Shown: positions 22,569 to 31,704, counted from the first letter of the stretch. The stretch: DNA of 64,000 nt from Scatosoma sp045614565 (GCA_045614565.1 JAZLDG010000066.1:1-64000); one strand, 5' to 3'. Numbers and translations: made by a program. Notes: generated by a model from the letters alone, not told the origin.

Positions 22569-25247
22569 TTACTCTCCTTTTTTCCTATTTTTTCCATTTT
22601 TGCGCTTAAACAAACTCACGATATCTTTCCATTGTAATTTCCGTATAATAACGTCGATTACGAACGCGGAAACCGCCGTAATCAGGAACGGAAGCGCACA
22701 ATAAAGCGTGAACGTAGCTACGTCGTTTTCGTCGTTTTTCAGCTCGATTTCGCCCTTTTCGTAAACCGTGCCGTTATAACGGATCACTTGGTGTAAATCG
22801 GACGGATCGTAGATCGTGAAGCGGTTGTATTCAGGCGAATACGCCACGTCGAAATACGTCGTCTTTTCAAAGCTCTTATTTGCGTACGCGTAGGTGATTT
22901 TCACTTCGTACTTCCCTTCTATCGGCGTTAAAAACGAATAGTAATACCTTGACGCGTCAAACGCGACCTGTTGCGTTTTCTCCGTGCCGTCGGGCGCGGT
23001 AATCACGAGCATCGCCGTGGCGTCGGGATTGATTTCCGCGGGTAAAATTTCCATCGTCGTTCTCGCCCCGTCCGCTTCCAAGGAAAGCGTGTAGGGCTGA
23101 TCGAGTTTTTCCTGCGGTCTGTTCGTGGCGAACATATTTTTCGTAAACGCTTTTCCGCCGTTTTCGTCCGTCCAACCCGAAACCCATTCGCCCGTGAGCG
23201 TCGTCGTCAGCGTGGAAACCTTGCCGTTGCCGTAATTCCAGTACGCGTACAAGGGTGCTTCCACTGTGCTGCCGCCCGCTTTTACGTAGTCCACGCTCAA
23301 CACCGTTTCCGCGCTCGCCTTGCTCTTTGCGTACGCGTAACCGTTGACAGACGGCATTGCCGTCAAACCCGCTACCGTTTGGTCGGCGGGACGGGTGATT
23401 TTGACGGGCGAAACCCGTTCGATAATGGAATCGGTTACGTCGTCCGCAACGTCCACGAGCATTAGCTCGTCCAGCGTTTCCACGCTCGTTGCCGAGTAGA
23501 AATTCCCATTTCCTTCCGTGGCGATATCGTCAAGGAGTTTTTCCGCGTCGGAAATTTCACCGTCTTCTAATTCGGGTTTTCTCGTGGTATGAATAACGGA
23601 AGTGGGAATCCCGATTGCAAATAAATCTTTGGCGACTTGCACGGCGTCGTCGGGCTCGTTGGCGTACGTTTCGCCGTCCGAAATAATCACGACTTCCTTT
23701 CTATCGAAAGCTTGGTCTTTCATCGCGGTGTACGCGTCCTTTAAGCCCTTGCCGAGCATCGTGCCTTGCGTGGGCTGTAAGCCTTCGATCACCGTTTCTT
23801 TCAAATATTCTCTATGCGTTTCGTCGCCGACCTTCACCGACGGCTGTTTGATATTCGAGCTGCCCGCGAACTGGATTACCGTCACGTAATCGTCGTCCTG
23901 CAACAAATCGATCAATTTTTTCGCGGCGCGTTTCGCCATCGTCAGTGACGAGAAATTTTGCATACTCCGCGACGTGTCGATAACGATACCTAAAAGTTTC
24001 GCGTCTTGGTCGTCGTTGCCGAACTTGACGGGCAACATATCCGCAAGCCGTTCCAAAACGTCGTCCGATTTGTTTTGGATTTTGGTATCGCCGATCGTGA
24101 GTAAGCTCTTGCCGAAAAAGGATACCGTTTTATCCACCGCCTGCACGAACGAAGTGTAATTCGCGAGCGTTCTCACGTCGGTGTTGCAAAGCACGATTTC
24201 GTCGTAACGGCAAAGTTCTTCCACCGTACAGGGTACGGCGGTTTTATTGATATACGCGTCCAAACTCGCGCCGTCGCCGTACAGCTTTTGCGCTTCCGTT
24301 AAATCGGCGCGGGCAGGCGCGATAAACAACACGTTCACCTTTTCCGCTACCGTTTGCGTAAACTCGTAGCCGTTGTTGTTCAAAAGCTCGTCCTGACCGT
24401 CTTCTGCGCTTACGACGATTTCGTAATGCTTCGTTCCCGCTTCGCTCGTGTCCAGCTCGAAATTGACGATATTATAGCCTTGGGAAAGGGTAATTGCCCG
24501 ATCTTCAACCTTTTCACCGCCCTTGTACAAGCTCACGATCACGTTCGTTTCAAAGCTCGACTGCAACAACGCGTCCGCCGTCGTTTCTTGACCGATAAAC
24601 ACCGATTCCACCGCCGTTACGCCCGTGATTTGGACTTCCCTTTGCTCGCCCGTGATATTGTCGTCCACATACATAGCGTCGATATATACGTTGGAAGCTT
24701 TCAAATTTTCAATGCACCGAACGAGCGCGTCCACGCCCGCGCTGTCCGTTTGTTTGCCGTCCGTAATCAAGACGATACGGCGAATTACGCCGTCGTCAAA
24801 CAGCGTCGAAGTATATTCGAGCGCGCTCGTAATATCCGTCGCGCTATCGTCTACCGTTGCGTTTTTCACGCTTTGCACGGCTTCGCCGAGCGGGGTCAAC
24901 AGCTCGTAATCTCTGCCGAACGCTACCACGCCCATTTGCGCGTTATCGGGTAACGCGGCTTGGACTTTGCCGATATATTCGTCTACGGTATCTAAATTAT
25001 GCTTAGCGGAAAAGGACGCGTCCGCAACGACGTACACCTGCGTTTTGGTGATAATCGCGGTGATTTGCATTCCCGCCGCCGCAAAGGACACGAGCAGGGA
25101 TATAACGATATGCAGCACGAACGAAGCCACGACGTTTGCGTTGCGGTTTTCCTTGCGGATTGCCCACGCGTACGGCGCGATCACGAGCGCGATTAAAGGT
25201 ATGGCGAGTAATAAATAATAGGCGTTATCGAAGCTGATATTTATCAT
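22569..25247 (-). CDS. Membrane protein with two von Willebrand factor A domains
   Basis: An 892-residue protein. The N-terminus has two membrane helices (YLLLAIPLIALVIAPYAW and ASFVLHIVISLLVSFAAAG). The first VWA domain starts at VYVVADASFS (MIDAS DxSxS) and the second, around residue 400, at LLGIVIDTSRSM, with IVLITDGKQTD and EVVIISDGETYA further on as parts of the two folds. A C-terminal helix (ALPFLITAVSAFVIDVII) precedes a basic tail. Start ATG 25247 overlaps the BatA-like gene by 23 bases; an upstream TTG has no clear support. VWA domains bind metal-dependent ligands, and MoxR-type ATPases act as chaperones for them. The target is unknown. Confidence 0.88.
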   Translation of the reverse strand: MINISFDNAYYLLLAIPLIALVIAPYAWAIRKENRNANVVASFVLHIVISLLVSFAAAGMQITAIITKTQVYVVADASFSAKHNLDTVDEYIGKVQAALPDNAQMGVVAFGRDYELLTPLGEAVQSVKNATVDDSATDITSALEYTSTLFDDGVIRRIVLITDGKQTDSAGVDALVRCIENLKASNVYIDAMYVDDNITGEQREVQITGVTAVESVFIGQETTADALLQSSFETNVIVSLYKGGEKVEDRAITLSQGYNIVNFELDTSEAGTKHYEIVVSAEDGQDELLNNNGYEFTQTVAEKVNVLFIAPARADLTEAQKLYGDGASLDAYINKTAVPCTVEELCRYDEIVLCNTDVRTLANYTSFVQAVDKTVSFFGKSLLTIGDTKIQNKSDDVLERLADMLPVKFGNDDQDAKLLGIVIDTSRSMQNFSSLTMAKRAAKKLIDLLQDDDYVTVIQFAGSSNIKQPSVKVGDETHREYLKETVIEGLQPTQGTMLGKGLKDAYTAMKDQAFDRKEVVIISDGETYANEPDDAVQVAKDLFAIGIPTSVIHTTRKPELEDGEISDAEKLLDDIATEGNGNFYSATSVETLDELMLVDVADDVTDSIIERVSPVKITRPADQTVAGLTAMPSVNGYAYAKSKASAETVLSVDYVKAGGSTVEAPLYAYWNYGNGKVSTLTTTLTGEWVSGWTDENGGKAFTKNMFATNRPQEKLDQPYTLSLEADGARTTMEILPAEINPDATAMLVITAPDGTEKTQQVAFDASRYYYSFLTPIEGKYEVKITYAYANKSFEKTTYFDVAYSPEYNRFTIYDPSDLHQVIRYNGTVYEKGEIELKNDENDVATFTLYCALPFLITAVSAFVIDVIIRKLQWKDIVSLFKRKNGKNRKKGE

Positions 25248-27066
25248 AACAATACACCACCCAGTCCGCCGCAAACACCAGCAGCAGTACGATCAATAAA
25301 ATCCAAAGCTCGTCGTATTTCCCATCGAAGCCGTTTGCGCTTGCCTCGCCTTGCAAGCTGAAATCTGCTTCCGTAACCGTCGGGAAACGCTCCGTTTCAG
25401 GTAAAGCCGAATAGATATGGAAATAGCGCGGTACGCCCGATACCGTCATCGTGATCTCGTACACGCCCACTTCGTCCAAAACGATTTGATTGCTCCCGCC
25501 CGTGGAAAGCCAGCGTACGTTCCCGCTCGGTGCGTCGATACGTACCGTTTCCGTGTTGGGCAAGAAACGTAAGGTCAGTACTTCCCCGCAATCGTAATAC
25601 ACGTCTTCCAAAACGTCGGGGAAGGAATATTCCCATAAATTGTGCATAAGCACCGCGTAATCGGTGAGCAAGGGGAAATTAGAATTGTGCAGGCTGAACG
25701 CGAACACCACTTCGCGGTTGCCGTACTCGTTCGCGCCCGTAAATACCACGGGTTGACCTTTATACGAAAGCAAGGTCGTGAAATTGCGGTACAAGCCGTA
25801 TTTCATATACTGCGAAACGGAAATTTCGTCGCCCTGTAAATTTTTGGTAAGCGTTTTAATGGTGGACGAAGTCCCCGTCGCAAGCGAAAGCTTTTGCGAA
25901 TCTTCAAAAACGACTTCGCCTTGTACGCTATATCCCGCGCCCGCCAAGCTTCCGTCCAAATTGATGAGCCAAACCGCCCCGTCTTTGGGCATACTTTGCG
26001 GGGTGTAGCCGTCGAAAATATACAAGCCGTACCCACTCTTTTCAGTGTAAGCTTCGGGCGAAATCACTTCAATTTCCGCGCTCCCCACTGCTTCCAACGC
26101 CGATTGCAAAAAGAAAGGCGTTTCGCTCACGAGCAAGGTTTTATACGAGTTTTCGCTCTCGATATTATACAGTACGCTTTCGTTATCCCACAAAAGCGCA
26201 TCGGCGTTTTTCACCACCGCTTTTAAGGCGTAAAAGCTTTCGTTTGGAACGTCAAATGCAAACGCCGTCGGCTGTAACCGCGTAGCTGAAACGCTCGTCG
26301 AAGCGATCGGCGACGGGTTTTCGTCCACGTACAGCTCAATGGTAAGCTCCTCGTCGTTTTCGTAAGAATACGCTTCGCCCGTAACCGTCATTCCCGTTTG
26401 CGTAAATTCGTATTCCAACGCCGAAACCGCGTAATTGTCCTGCGCCGTACCCACCTTTACGAAGGTAATACCGTCCGTTTTTTCGTAATTTTTATCCGTC
26501 AAATAATAGGTGCGAAGCGCGGGATTTTCGTTAAAACGCCCCTGCGCGTACGCCAACGCTTCGGTAGGCTTTGCCACCGTGTACGAGCAGTCTACTCCGT
26601 CGAGCAAAAGCAAGGCTTCTTCCCTATCCGTGATACGTTCAAAGACCAAACTCGTGCTTTCGCCCGCGAAAACGAGCGTGTATTCGCTTCCGTTCGTCGC
26701 TCCCGTAATCACTTCTCTTATATTTTCTTTCGCAAGCGCAAAACGGGTCGTTTCCCCTTCCTGCGTTTGCATACTGCCCGAGCCGTCCAAAATAAAGCAA
26801 TACTCGAAAGCTTGCCCTTGAAGCACGAGCACGGGGTGCGCGAGCGCAAGCGAAAGCGTCGCTATGCACGCGATTTGCAAAAGCAGGCTGACGATCCCCG
26901 CGAGTTTACTCAACGGTCTGCGTTTGCGCAAAAAGCGTTCGCTCAATCGCCACAAATAGGTGGAAGCGATCGTCTGCTCGGTGTATTTGTTTTTGATGAT
27001 ATATACGGCGATGAGAACGGGTATCCCGATCAAGCCCAACAAACCCAAGGGGTATAAAAAGATCAT
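25225..27066 (-). CDS. BatA-like VWA membrane protein
   Basis: A 613-residue protein with the BatA N-terminal domain: two hydrophobic helices (LGLLGLIGIPVLIAVYII and SLLLQIACIATLSLALAHPVLVL) around TIASTYLWRLSER. A VWA domain follows with an intact MIDAS start, FILDGSGSMQ. The C-terminal half is beta-rich, and a final helix (LWILLIVLLLVFAADWVVYCY) anchors the end. It overlaps the DUF58 gene by four bases (ATGA type) and the next VWA gene by 23, so translation is coupled. Family knowledge: Bat proteins work with MoxR and DUF58 proteins in envelope-stress or metal-related assembly; the role here is undefined. Confidence 0.88.
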   Translation of the reverse strand: MIFLYPLGLLGLIGIPVLIAVYIIKNKYTEQTIASTYLWRLSERFLRKRRPLSKLAGIVSLLLQIACIATLSLALAHPVLVLQGQAFEYCFILDGSGSMQTQEGETTRFALAKENIREVITGATNGSEYTLVFAGESTSLVFERITDREEALLLLDGVDCSYTVAKPTEALAYAQGRFNENPALRTYYLTDKNYEKTDGITFVKVGTAQDNYAVSALEYEFTQTGMTVTGEAYSYENDEELTIELYVDENPSPIASTSVSATRLQPTAFAFDVPNESFYALKAVVKNADALLWDNESVLYNIESENSYKTLLVSETPFFLQSALEAVGSAEIEVISPEAYTEKSGYGLYIFDGYTPQSMPKDGAVWLINLDGSLAGAGYSVQGEVVFEDSQKLSLATGTSSTIKTLTKNLQGDEISVSQYMKYGLYRNFTTLLSYKGQPVVFTGANEYGNREVVFAFSLHNSNFPLLTDYAVLMHNLWEYSFPDVLEDVYYDCGEVLTLRFLPNTETVRIDAPSGNVRWLSTGGSNQIVLDEVGVYEITMTVSGVPRYFHIYSALPETERFPTVTEADFSLQGEASANGFDGKYDELWILLIVLLLVFAADWVVYCYDKYQLR

Positions 27067-27947
27067 TTCATTACCCCCAAATCCACCATTTTACCAAAGA
27101 AAATCTCGCCGATCGAGTCTTCCGCGGAAGCAAGTAAATAATCCGCGCCGCGAGAAAGGCAATAACTACGAATACGCTCGGTTGCGTACTGCAAAGCTTC
27201 TTTATACGCCCGCGCGATTTCTCTATCGATGTTTTTGCGGTAACTCATACGCGGGTTTTCCGAATCGAAAAAGTGCATTTTGCCGCGGGCTTGCGGATTT
27301 AACTCTTCCTTGGACAAAATTTGCACGCAAAAAACGTGACGCTTTTTTTGCGCCAAGTGTTCGATTGCCGCTTCGTAGTCGTTATCCGTCAAGAAATCGG
27401 AAATCAGCACCGACATACCGTCGCCGTAGCCGACCTTGGACGGCAAAATCGTTTCGCTGATATAGCTGTCCCCTGAAAATTCCACGTCGTTGAGCTTCCC
27501 GATTTCCGTGATATACGCGTCCTTACCCACCATACCGCTAATGACTTCGTGGATTTGCTTGTCACGAATGAGATAAACGGAGACCTTATCCATTTCGTGC
27601 ACGGACAAATACGCGATCGTCGCCGCGATCCGCAGGGCTTGCTCCGCTTTTTTGCTCTTACCAAATTCCATAGAACGGCTCGCATCGATATAGATGCGGG
27701 TGTGCATTTGCCGTTCGTCTAAATACAGCTTCAAGTACAGCTTATCAAAACGGGCGTACGCGTTCCAGTCCAGCTTTGCCATATCGTCGCCCGCTTCATA
27801 GTCGCGGTAATCGGCAAATTCGCAAGAAGAACCGTAGCTTTTACTTTGGTGATTTCCTCCGAACAATCCGGCAATATTATTTTTTACGAGCGTTTGCAGC
27901 ATTTCGACTTGCTGCAAAAATTCTTCGTTGATCACCGATTTATTCAT
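27063..27947 (-). CDS. DUF58 domain-containing protein
   Basis: A 294-residue protein, almost always found with MoxR ATPases. The DUF58 signature is clear: EFADYRDYEAGDDMAKLDWNAYARFDKLYLKLYLDERQ, then a VWA-like start IYIDASRSMEFGKSKK. The later part (VLISDFLTDNDYEAAIEHLAQKKRHVFCVQILS) completes an alpha/beta VWA-type fold. No membrane helices are seen, unlike longer DUF58 proteins. Its start shares one base with the moxR stop, and its end overlaps the BatA-like gene. It probably bridges the ATPase and the VWA membrane proteins. Confidence 0.93.
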   Translation of the reverse strand: MNKSVINEEFLQQVEMLQTLVKNNIAGLFGGNHQSKSYGSSCEFADYRDYEAGDDMAKLDWNAYARFDKLYLKLYLDERQMHTRIYIDASRSMEFGKSKKAEQALRIAATIAYLSVHEMDKVSVYLIRDKQIHEVISGMVGKDAYITEIGKLNDVEFSGDSYISETILPSKVGYGDGMSVLISDFLTDNDYEAAIEHLAQKKRHVFCVQILSKEELNPQARGKMHFFDSENPRMSYRKNIDREIARAYKEALQYATERIRSYCLSRGADYLLASAEDSIGEIFFGKMVDLGVMK

Positions 27948-28936
27948 TACTTACTTGCCTTTTTCGTTTCCTTTACGAGCATTCCGATAACGTCGTCCAC
28001 GGTCAAACGTTCGTTGACGGCGTTGTAATTGATTTTAATTCTATGTCTTAAAACGGGATAAGCAAGCGTTTCTACGTCTTCGTAGGAAACGTTGAAATTG
28101 CCGTTTAACAGCGCACGCACCTTCGCCGCCGTAATCAGGGCTTGCGCCGCACGGGGTGAAGCGCCGTATTTGATATATTTTTTCGCCGTTTCCGAAGTCT
28201 TATTCAGCTCCGCGTGGGTGTTGGATACGAGATCCATCGTAAAGCGCAATACGCCGTCGATTACGGGTACTTGGGAAGCCAGCTTTCGCATTTGTAAAAT
28301 CGTTTCGCCGTCTACCACTGCTTCCGCTTGCTCCGCCATCGTGATTTGCGTCATATTAACGATATGTAAAAGCTCCTCCCTGTCGGGGAATTGCATCACG
28401 AGCTTGAACATAAAACGGTCCATTTGCGCTTCGGGCAAGGGATACGTACCGTCTTGTTCAATCGGGTTTTCCGTCGCAAGCACGAAAAACGGCTCTTCCA
28501 TTTTATACGTGGCGTTTGCGATCGTAACTTTATGCTCCTGCATTACTTCGAGCATCGCCGATTGCGTTTTGGGTGTAGCGCGGTTGATTTCGTCCGCCAA
28601 AACGAGATTTGCGAAAATAGGCCCTTTACGGAATACGGTATTGAGCTTGCCGTTGTCGTCCTTTTCCACGACATTCGTACCCGTCACGTCCGACGGCATT
28701 AAATCGGGCGTGAACTGAATACGCGAAAAGGGCAGGCTCAAAGCTTGACCGAGTGAACGCACCAAACGCGTTTTGCCTACCCCCGGTACGCCTTCCAAAA
28801 GCACGTTCCCGCCTGCCACGATGGCAATAAGTACGTTATCGATGATCTCTTTTTGCCCGACCACGTCCTTTACAAGCTCCGTCTTAATCTTCGCGATCGA
28901 TTCGCTGAATTTTTTAACAGTTTCCACGTTTTCCAT
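27947..28936 (-). CDS. MoxR-family AAA+ ATPase
   Basis: A 329-residue AAA+ chaperone-type ATPase. Walker A is LLEGVPGVGKTRLVRSL, Walker B is LVLADEINRATPKTQSAMLEVMQE, sensor 1 is FFVLATENPIEQDGTYPLPEAQMDRFMFK, and the lid carries YGASPRAAQALITAAKVRALL. All catalytic positions look intact. It sits between the DUF4175-like membrane protein (16-base gap) and DUF58 (one-base overlap). MoxR proteins are known to remodel VWA-containing partners, and both VWA proteins lie downstream in this operon. Confidence 0.96.
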   Translation of the reverse strand: MENVETVKKFSESIAKIKTELVKDVVGQKEIIDNVLIAIVAGGNVLLEGVPGVGKTRLVRSLGQALSLPFSRIQFTPDLMPSDVTGTNVVEKDDNGKLNTVFRKGPIFANLVLADEINRATPKTQSAMLEVMQEHKVTIANATYKMEEPFFVLATENPIEQDGTYPLPEAQMDRFMFKLVMQFPDREELLHIVNMTQITMAEQAEAVVDGETILQMRKLASQVPVIDGVLRFTMDLVSNTHAELNKTSETAKKYIKYGASPRAAQALITAAKVRALLNGNFNVSYEDVETLAYPVLRHRIKINYNAVNERLTVDDVIGMLVKETKKASK

Positions 28937-28952
28937 ATCTTTTTTCCTTCCT

Positions 28953-30401
28953 TTAATTTGCTTTATCTTTCGTTCCGTCGAATAACGCCGTGAAGTATGC
29001 GTCTAAAATTTGTTGCATTTCTTCACTGATTTTTCCGTCCGCGCGGAGTTGGGTATAAATCGCGTAATATTCAAACAATAAATTTTCGTCGCCGTACGAT
29101 TTATGCGTGTTGTCGTCGGGATCGAACACGAGATCGTTGCTCCCGAAAATCGTGTCCCCTTCGCCAAGCCCGCCGCCGTTACCTTTATTGTCGTCGTCTT
29201 CATCTCCCCCGCCGAGCGCGCCGTCGGGCGGTTGATATTCGCTTTCTAAAATCGGTAAATCGGCAGCGGATAAACGGAAAATCGACACGAGCTGCGTGAT
29301 CGCGTAATCCTTTACGTCACGGTTTATTCTTTGCCGTTTGATTTCGCCGCGTATATCTTCCATCGCGGTCGTGATCACGCCGTCAATCGCCGTATCCCGC
29401 TCCGTTTCGTTCTCGATCGAAACCACGCCGTCAAGCGCCGTAGAAAACGAGCCGAGCTTTTGAGAAAACGCTTCGGTATTTTCCACCGCCGCGTCCGCTA
29501 TCGCGGCGTTGAGCTCGTTGGTAAACGCAGGGATCGCCGCGGCGTATTCCGCCGTTTTACTGCTTTCCGCTATCCCCAGCATAACTCCGTCCAAGGTGTC
29601 TTCGTTGAGTGTACCGATGACGATTGCAAGCTTCTTGATTTGCCCGTCCAAGCTCGTTTCGAGTGCCAAAGCAATTTCCTTTTCGGTGTTAATTCTCGCG
29701 ATTTCCCCGTCGATATACCGCACCGCCGTCACGACTTCCGTTTTCATTACGCTTTCTTTGGTCGTTTCTTTGAGCGTTGCAAGCAGGGCTTGTAAGCGTT
29801 CGACAACGGGTTCGCGCACGCTTGCGTTGAGTTTGCTTTCGTCCACGTACGTAATCAAATTCCCGAGCGCGGTTTCCTGCCATTTGGAAAGCGCGAAAAT
29901 ATCCGTTTGGGGCGGTTCGTAAGAGGGTTCGCTTTCCACCTTCGACGGCACGAAAATCGACGTTACGAATAAGGCGAGCGTCAGCACCGCCGCCGTGATG
30001 TAATACCAAATCGGTATGTGTTTTAACCGCGAATTTGCTTTGTTTTGTAAGGTTTCGTCCGCGTCTACGCGTTGTAGCTGCGCGATTACGCCGTCACGGC
30101 TTGCAAACTCGATCATCGTTTGCGCTTTTTCGCCAAGCCGTAAATCTTTGTCTAATTTTTTTGCCACGCGCTTATCGTTTGGCATAGAAAGTAGCAACGA
30201 AACCGCCGTTACGGCTAAAAATCCGCCTATGCCGATTAAGGCGTACCAAAGCGCGAAAAGCTCTACGTCCGCTAACTTCAAGCCGAGCAATAGCCCGCCC
30301 ACGAGTGCGAACGCAAACGCCAAACCCAAAAGACAGCTTCGCACGATTACGCCGACGTATATTTTATTTTTGAATTTTTCAAATCCAACGTGCATACTCA
30401 T
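28953..30401 (-). CDS. DUF4175-like membrane protein heading the MoxR/VWA operon
   Basis: A 482-residue protein. Two N-terminal helices (SCLLGLAFAFALVGGLLLGLKL and ALIGIGGFLAVTAVSLLL) and a third near residue 140 (YYITAAVLTLALFVTSIFV) precede a long soluble helical region with a Gly/Asp-rich linker (GALGGGDEDDDNKGNGGGLGEGD) near the C-terminus. The layout resembles DUF4175 proteins seen beside MoxR, but the match is by layout rather than motif. The ATG at 30401 has no ribosome-binding site; the -10 box ends only 8 bases upstream, so the message is probably leaderless. Confidence 0.75.
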   Translation of the reverse strand: MSMHVGFEKFKNKIYVGVIVRSCLLGLAFAFALVGGLLLGLKLADVELFALWYALIGIGGFLAVTAVSLLLSMPNDKRVAKKLDKDLRLGEKAQTMIEFASRDGVIAQLQRVDADETLQNKANSRLKHIPIWYYITAAVLTLALFVTSIFVPSKVESEPSYEPPQTDIFALSKWQETALGNLITYVDESKLNASVREPVVERLQALLATLKETTKESVMKTEVVTAVRYIDGEIARINTEKEIALALETSLDGQIKKLAIVIGTLNEDTLDGVMLGIAESSKTAEYAAAIPAFTNELNAAIADAAVENTEAFSQKLGSFSTALDGVVSIENETERDTAIDGVITTAMEDIRGEIKRQRINRDVKDYAITQLVSIFRLSAADLPILESEYQPPDGALGGGDEDDDNKGNGGGLGEGDTIFGSNDLVFDPDDNTHKSYGDENLLFEYYAIYTQLRADGKISEEMQQILDAYFTALFDGTKDKAN

Positions 30402-30409
30402 ACAATTTT

Positions 30410-30439
30410 ATTCTATCATTTTTCACGCGGTTTTGTCAA
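30410..30439 (-). promoter_or_regulatory. Leaderless promoter of the MoxR/VWA operon
   Basis: Minus-strand -35 TTGACA (30434-30439) and -10 TAGAAT (30410-30415), 18-base spacer. Only 8 bases separate the -10 from the start codon, so transcription should begin at or within about two bases of the ATG. Confidence 0.7.
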
Positions 30440-30529
30440 TGTAAAACGAATTACGATTACGATTTTCTTGATAATTCCCGCGCTTTTTCAGCCTTTTTTG
30501 GAATTTTACGGTGATTTTACCATAAAAAA

Positions 30530-30558
30530 CCGCTTGACGGGTTAAAGCCGTCAAGCGG
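30530..30558 (-). terminator. Terminator of lgt
   Basis: CCGCTTGACGG and CCGTCAAGCGG form a perfect 11-bp stem followed by TTTTTT on the minus strand. Confidence 0.92.
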
Positions 30559-30565
30559 TGAAACG

Positions 30566-31537
30566 CTATATGTCTTGCATTAGCTTGGTTTTCTTTTCTT
30601 CATACTCTTCGTCCGTGATAATGCCGTCGTCGTAGAGCTTTTTCAATTCGCGCAAAGCTTCCATTGCGCCGATAGACGCTTTCGCGCCCGCTTCCTTTCT
30701 TTTGCGCTTGGCTTCAACTTTGACTTCGTTTTGCCAAACTTCGCACTTTCGGTACAGCTTATTGAAAATCACTCTGTTCCTGAATAGGATTAACAAAACC
30801 GCCGCGATCCATAAAATCACGCAAATGAGCTGCGACGGGGTAAGGAAAAAGCCCGTGCCGCCGCGTTCGTCACCGCGCAAAAATTCCATAACGAAACGGA
30901 ATACGCCGTAAGTAATGCAGTAAATTTCAATATTGTATTTCCGTGTTTTTTTGTAGGTCGCGATCATTACGACGAACAACACAAGTTCAAACACCGCTTC
31001 AAATAACTGCGTGGGAAGCAAAGGCAAGCTCCCGCCGTTCGGTCCACCAGGGTATTGATGTGCCGCGTGCGAGCCTGCGGGGAACGAAACGCCGAAAATG
31101 CTGTCCGTTACGCCGCCGTAGCAGCAACCCGCGAAGAAACAACCCAGTCTTCCCAAGCCGTGCGCGATGACGATCCCGGGGACCATCAGCGAGAAATAGG
31201 TAAGCGCGTTACCTTTTGCCGCAGGCACGAATTTGTGGATAAGGAAGATCATAAACGGGAATGCGCCGATTACGCCGCCAAGCCAAGTGATACCGCCGAT
31301 TTCCAGCTTTCCCGCTTCAATGGAATGGAACAGGGAATTGAAGAAGAACGCGGACAAATACAAAACGATTGCACCAGGGATAGAAACGATCAATACGCGA
31401 ATAAAGGTATGATCCTTGACCTTTTCACGGCGGTACATTAAAGCGTAGGTCACCAACAAAAAGGCAATCCCGCCCACGACGAGCATTAGAGTATACATCG
31501 GTATTTTTACCGAGCCGATTACGATATTAGGAAACAT
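30566..31537 (-). CDS. lgt: Prolipoprotein diacylglyceryl transferase with SHOCT-like tail
   Basis: Transfers diacylglycerol to the lipobox Cys of prelipoproteins in the membrane. The 323-residue protein has about seven helices and the Lgt signature HGLGRLGCFFAGCCYGG, with conserved His and Arg; further on come HQYPGGPNGGSLPLLPTQLFEAVFE and FVMEFLRGDERG. The last ~35 residues are an added cytoplasmic module, ALRELKKLYDDGIITDEEYEEKKTKLMQD, which matches the SHOCT short C-terminal domain. I chose ATG 31537, just after GGGAG, over an upstream TTG. The window encodes at least four lipobox proteins that would be substrates. It has its own promoter, leader and terminator. Confidence 0.95.
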   Translation of the reverse strand: MFPNIVIGSVKIPMYTLMLVVGGIAFLLVTYALMYRREKVKDHTFIRVLIVSIPGAIVLYLSAFFFNSLFHSIEAGKLEIGGITWLGGVIGAFPFMIFLIHKFVPAAKGNALTYFSLMVPGIVIAHGLGRLGCFFAGCCYGGVTDSIFGVSFPAGSHAAHQYPGGPNGGSLPLLPTQLFEAVFELVLFVVMIATYKKTRKYNIEIYCITYGVFRFVMEFLRGDERGGTGFFLTPSQLICVILWIAAVLLILFRNRVIFNKLYRKCEVWQNEVKVEAKRKRKEAGAKASIGAMEALRELKKLYDDGIITDEEYEEKKTKLMQDI

Positions 31538-31547
31538 ATTTTCTCCC

Positions 31548-31570
31548 AAAAAGGCTTAAAGAGCCTTTTT
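31548..31570 (-). promoter_or_regulatory. Terminator-like hairpin in the lgt leader
   Basis: AAAAAGGCT and AGCCTTTTT pair around five bases directly before the GGGAG ribosome-binding site. It could act as an attenuator or as a terminator for plus-strand transcription. A second stem AAAACGCG/CGCGTTTT lies at 31589-31611. Confidence 0.5.
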
Positions 31571-31623
31571 TTACTGACAAAATCTATCAAAACGCGGAAT
31601 TTTCGCGTTTTCAAAGCTATTTT

Positions 31624-31652
31624 ATTATAATATACGGGAAGAGATTTGTCAA
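31624..31652 (-). promoter_or_regulatory. Promoter of lgt
   Basis: Full-consensus -35 TTGACA (31647-31652) and -10 TATAAT (31624-31629) with 17-base spacer on the minus strand, giving a leader of about 80 bases. Confidence 0.85.
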
Positions 31653-31674
31653 GTCTTTTTTTGTATACCAAAAA

Positions 31675-31704
31675 GAAAGCCCGTGTAAACCTACACGAGC
31701 TTTC
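31675..31704 (-). terminator. Terminator of the 1,097-residue repeat lipoprotein gene
   Basis: GAAAGCTCGTGTA and TACACGGGCTTTC (minus strand, one wobble) pair around GGTT, 15 bases past the stop. Confidence 0.85.
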
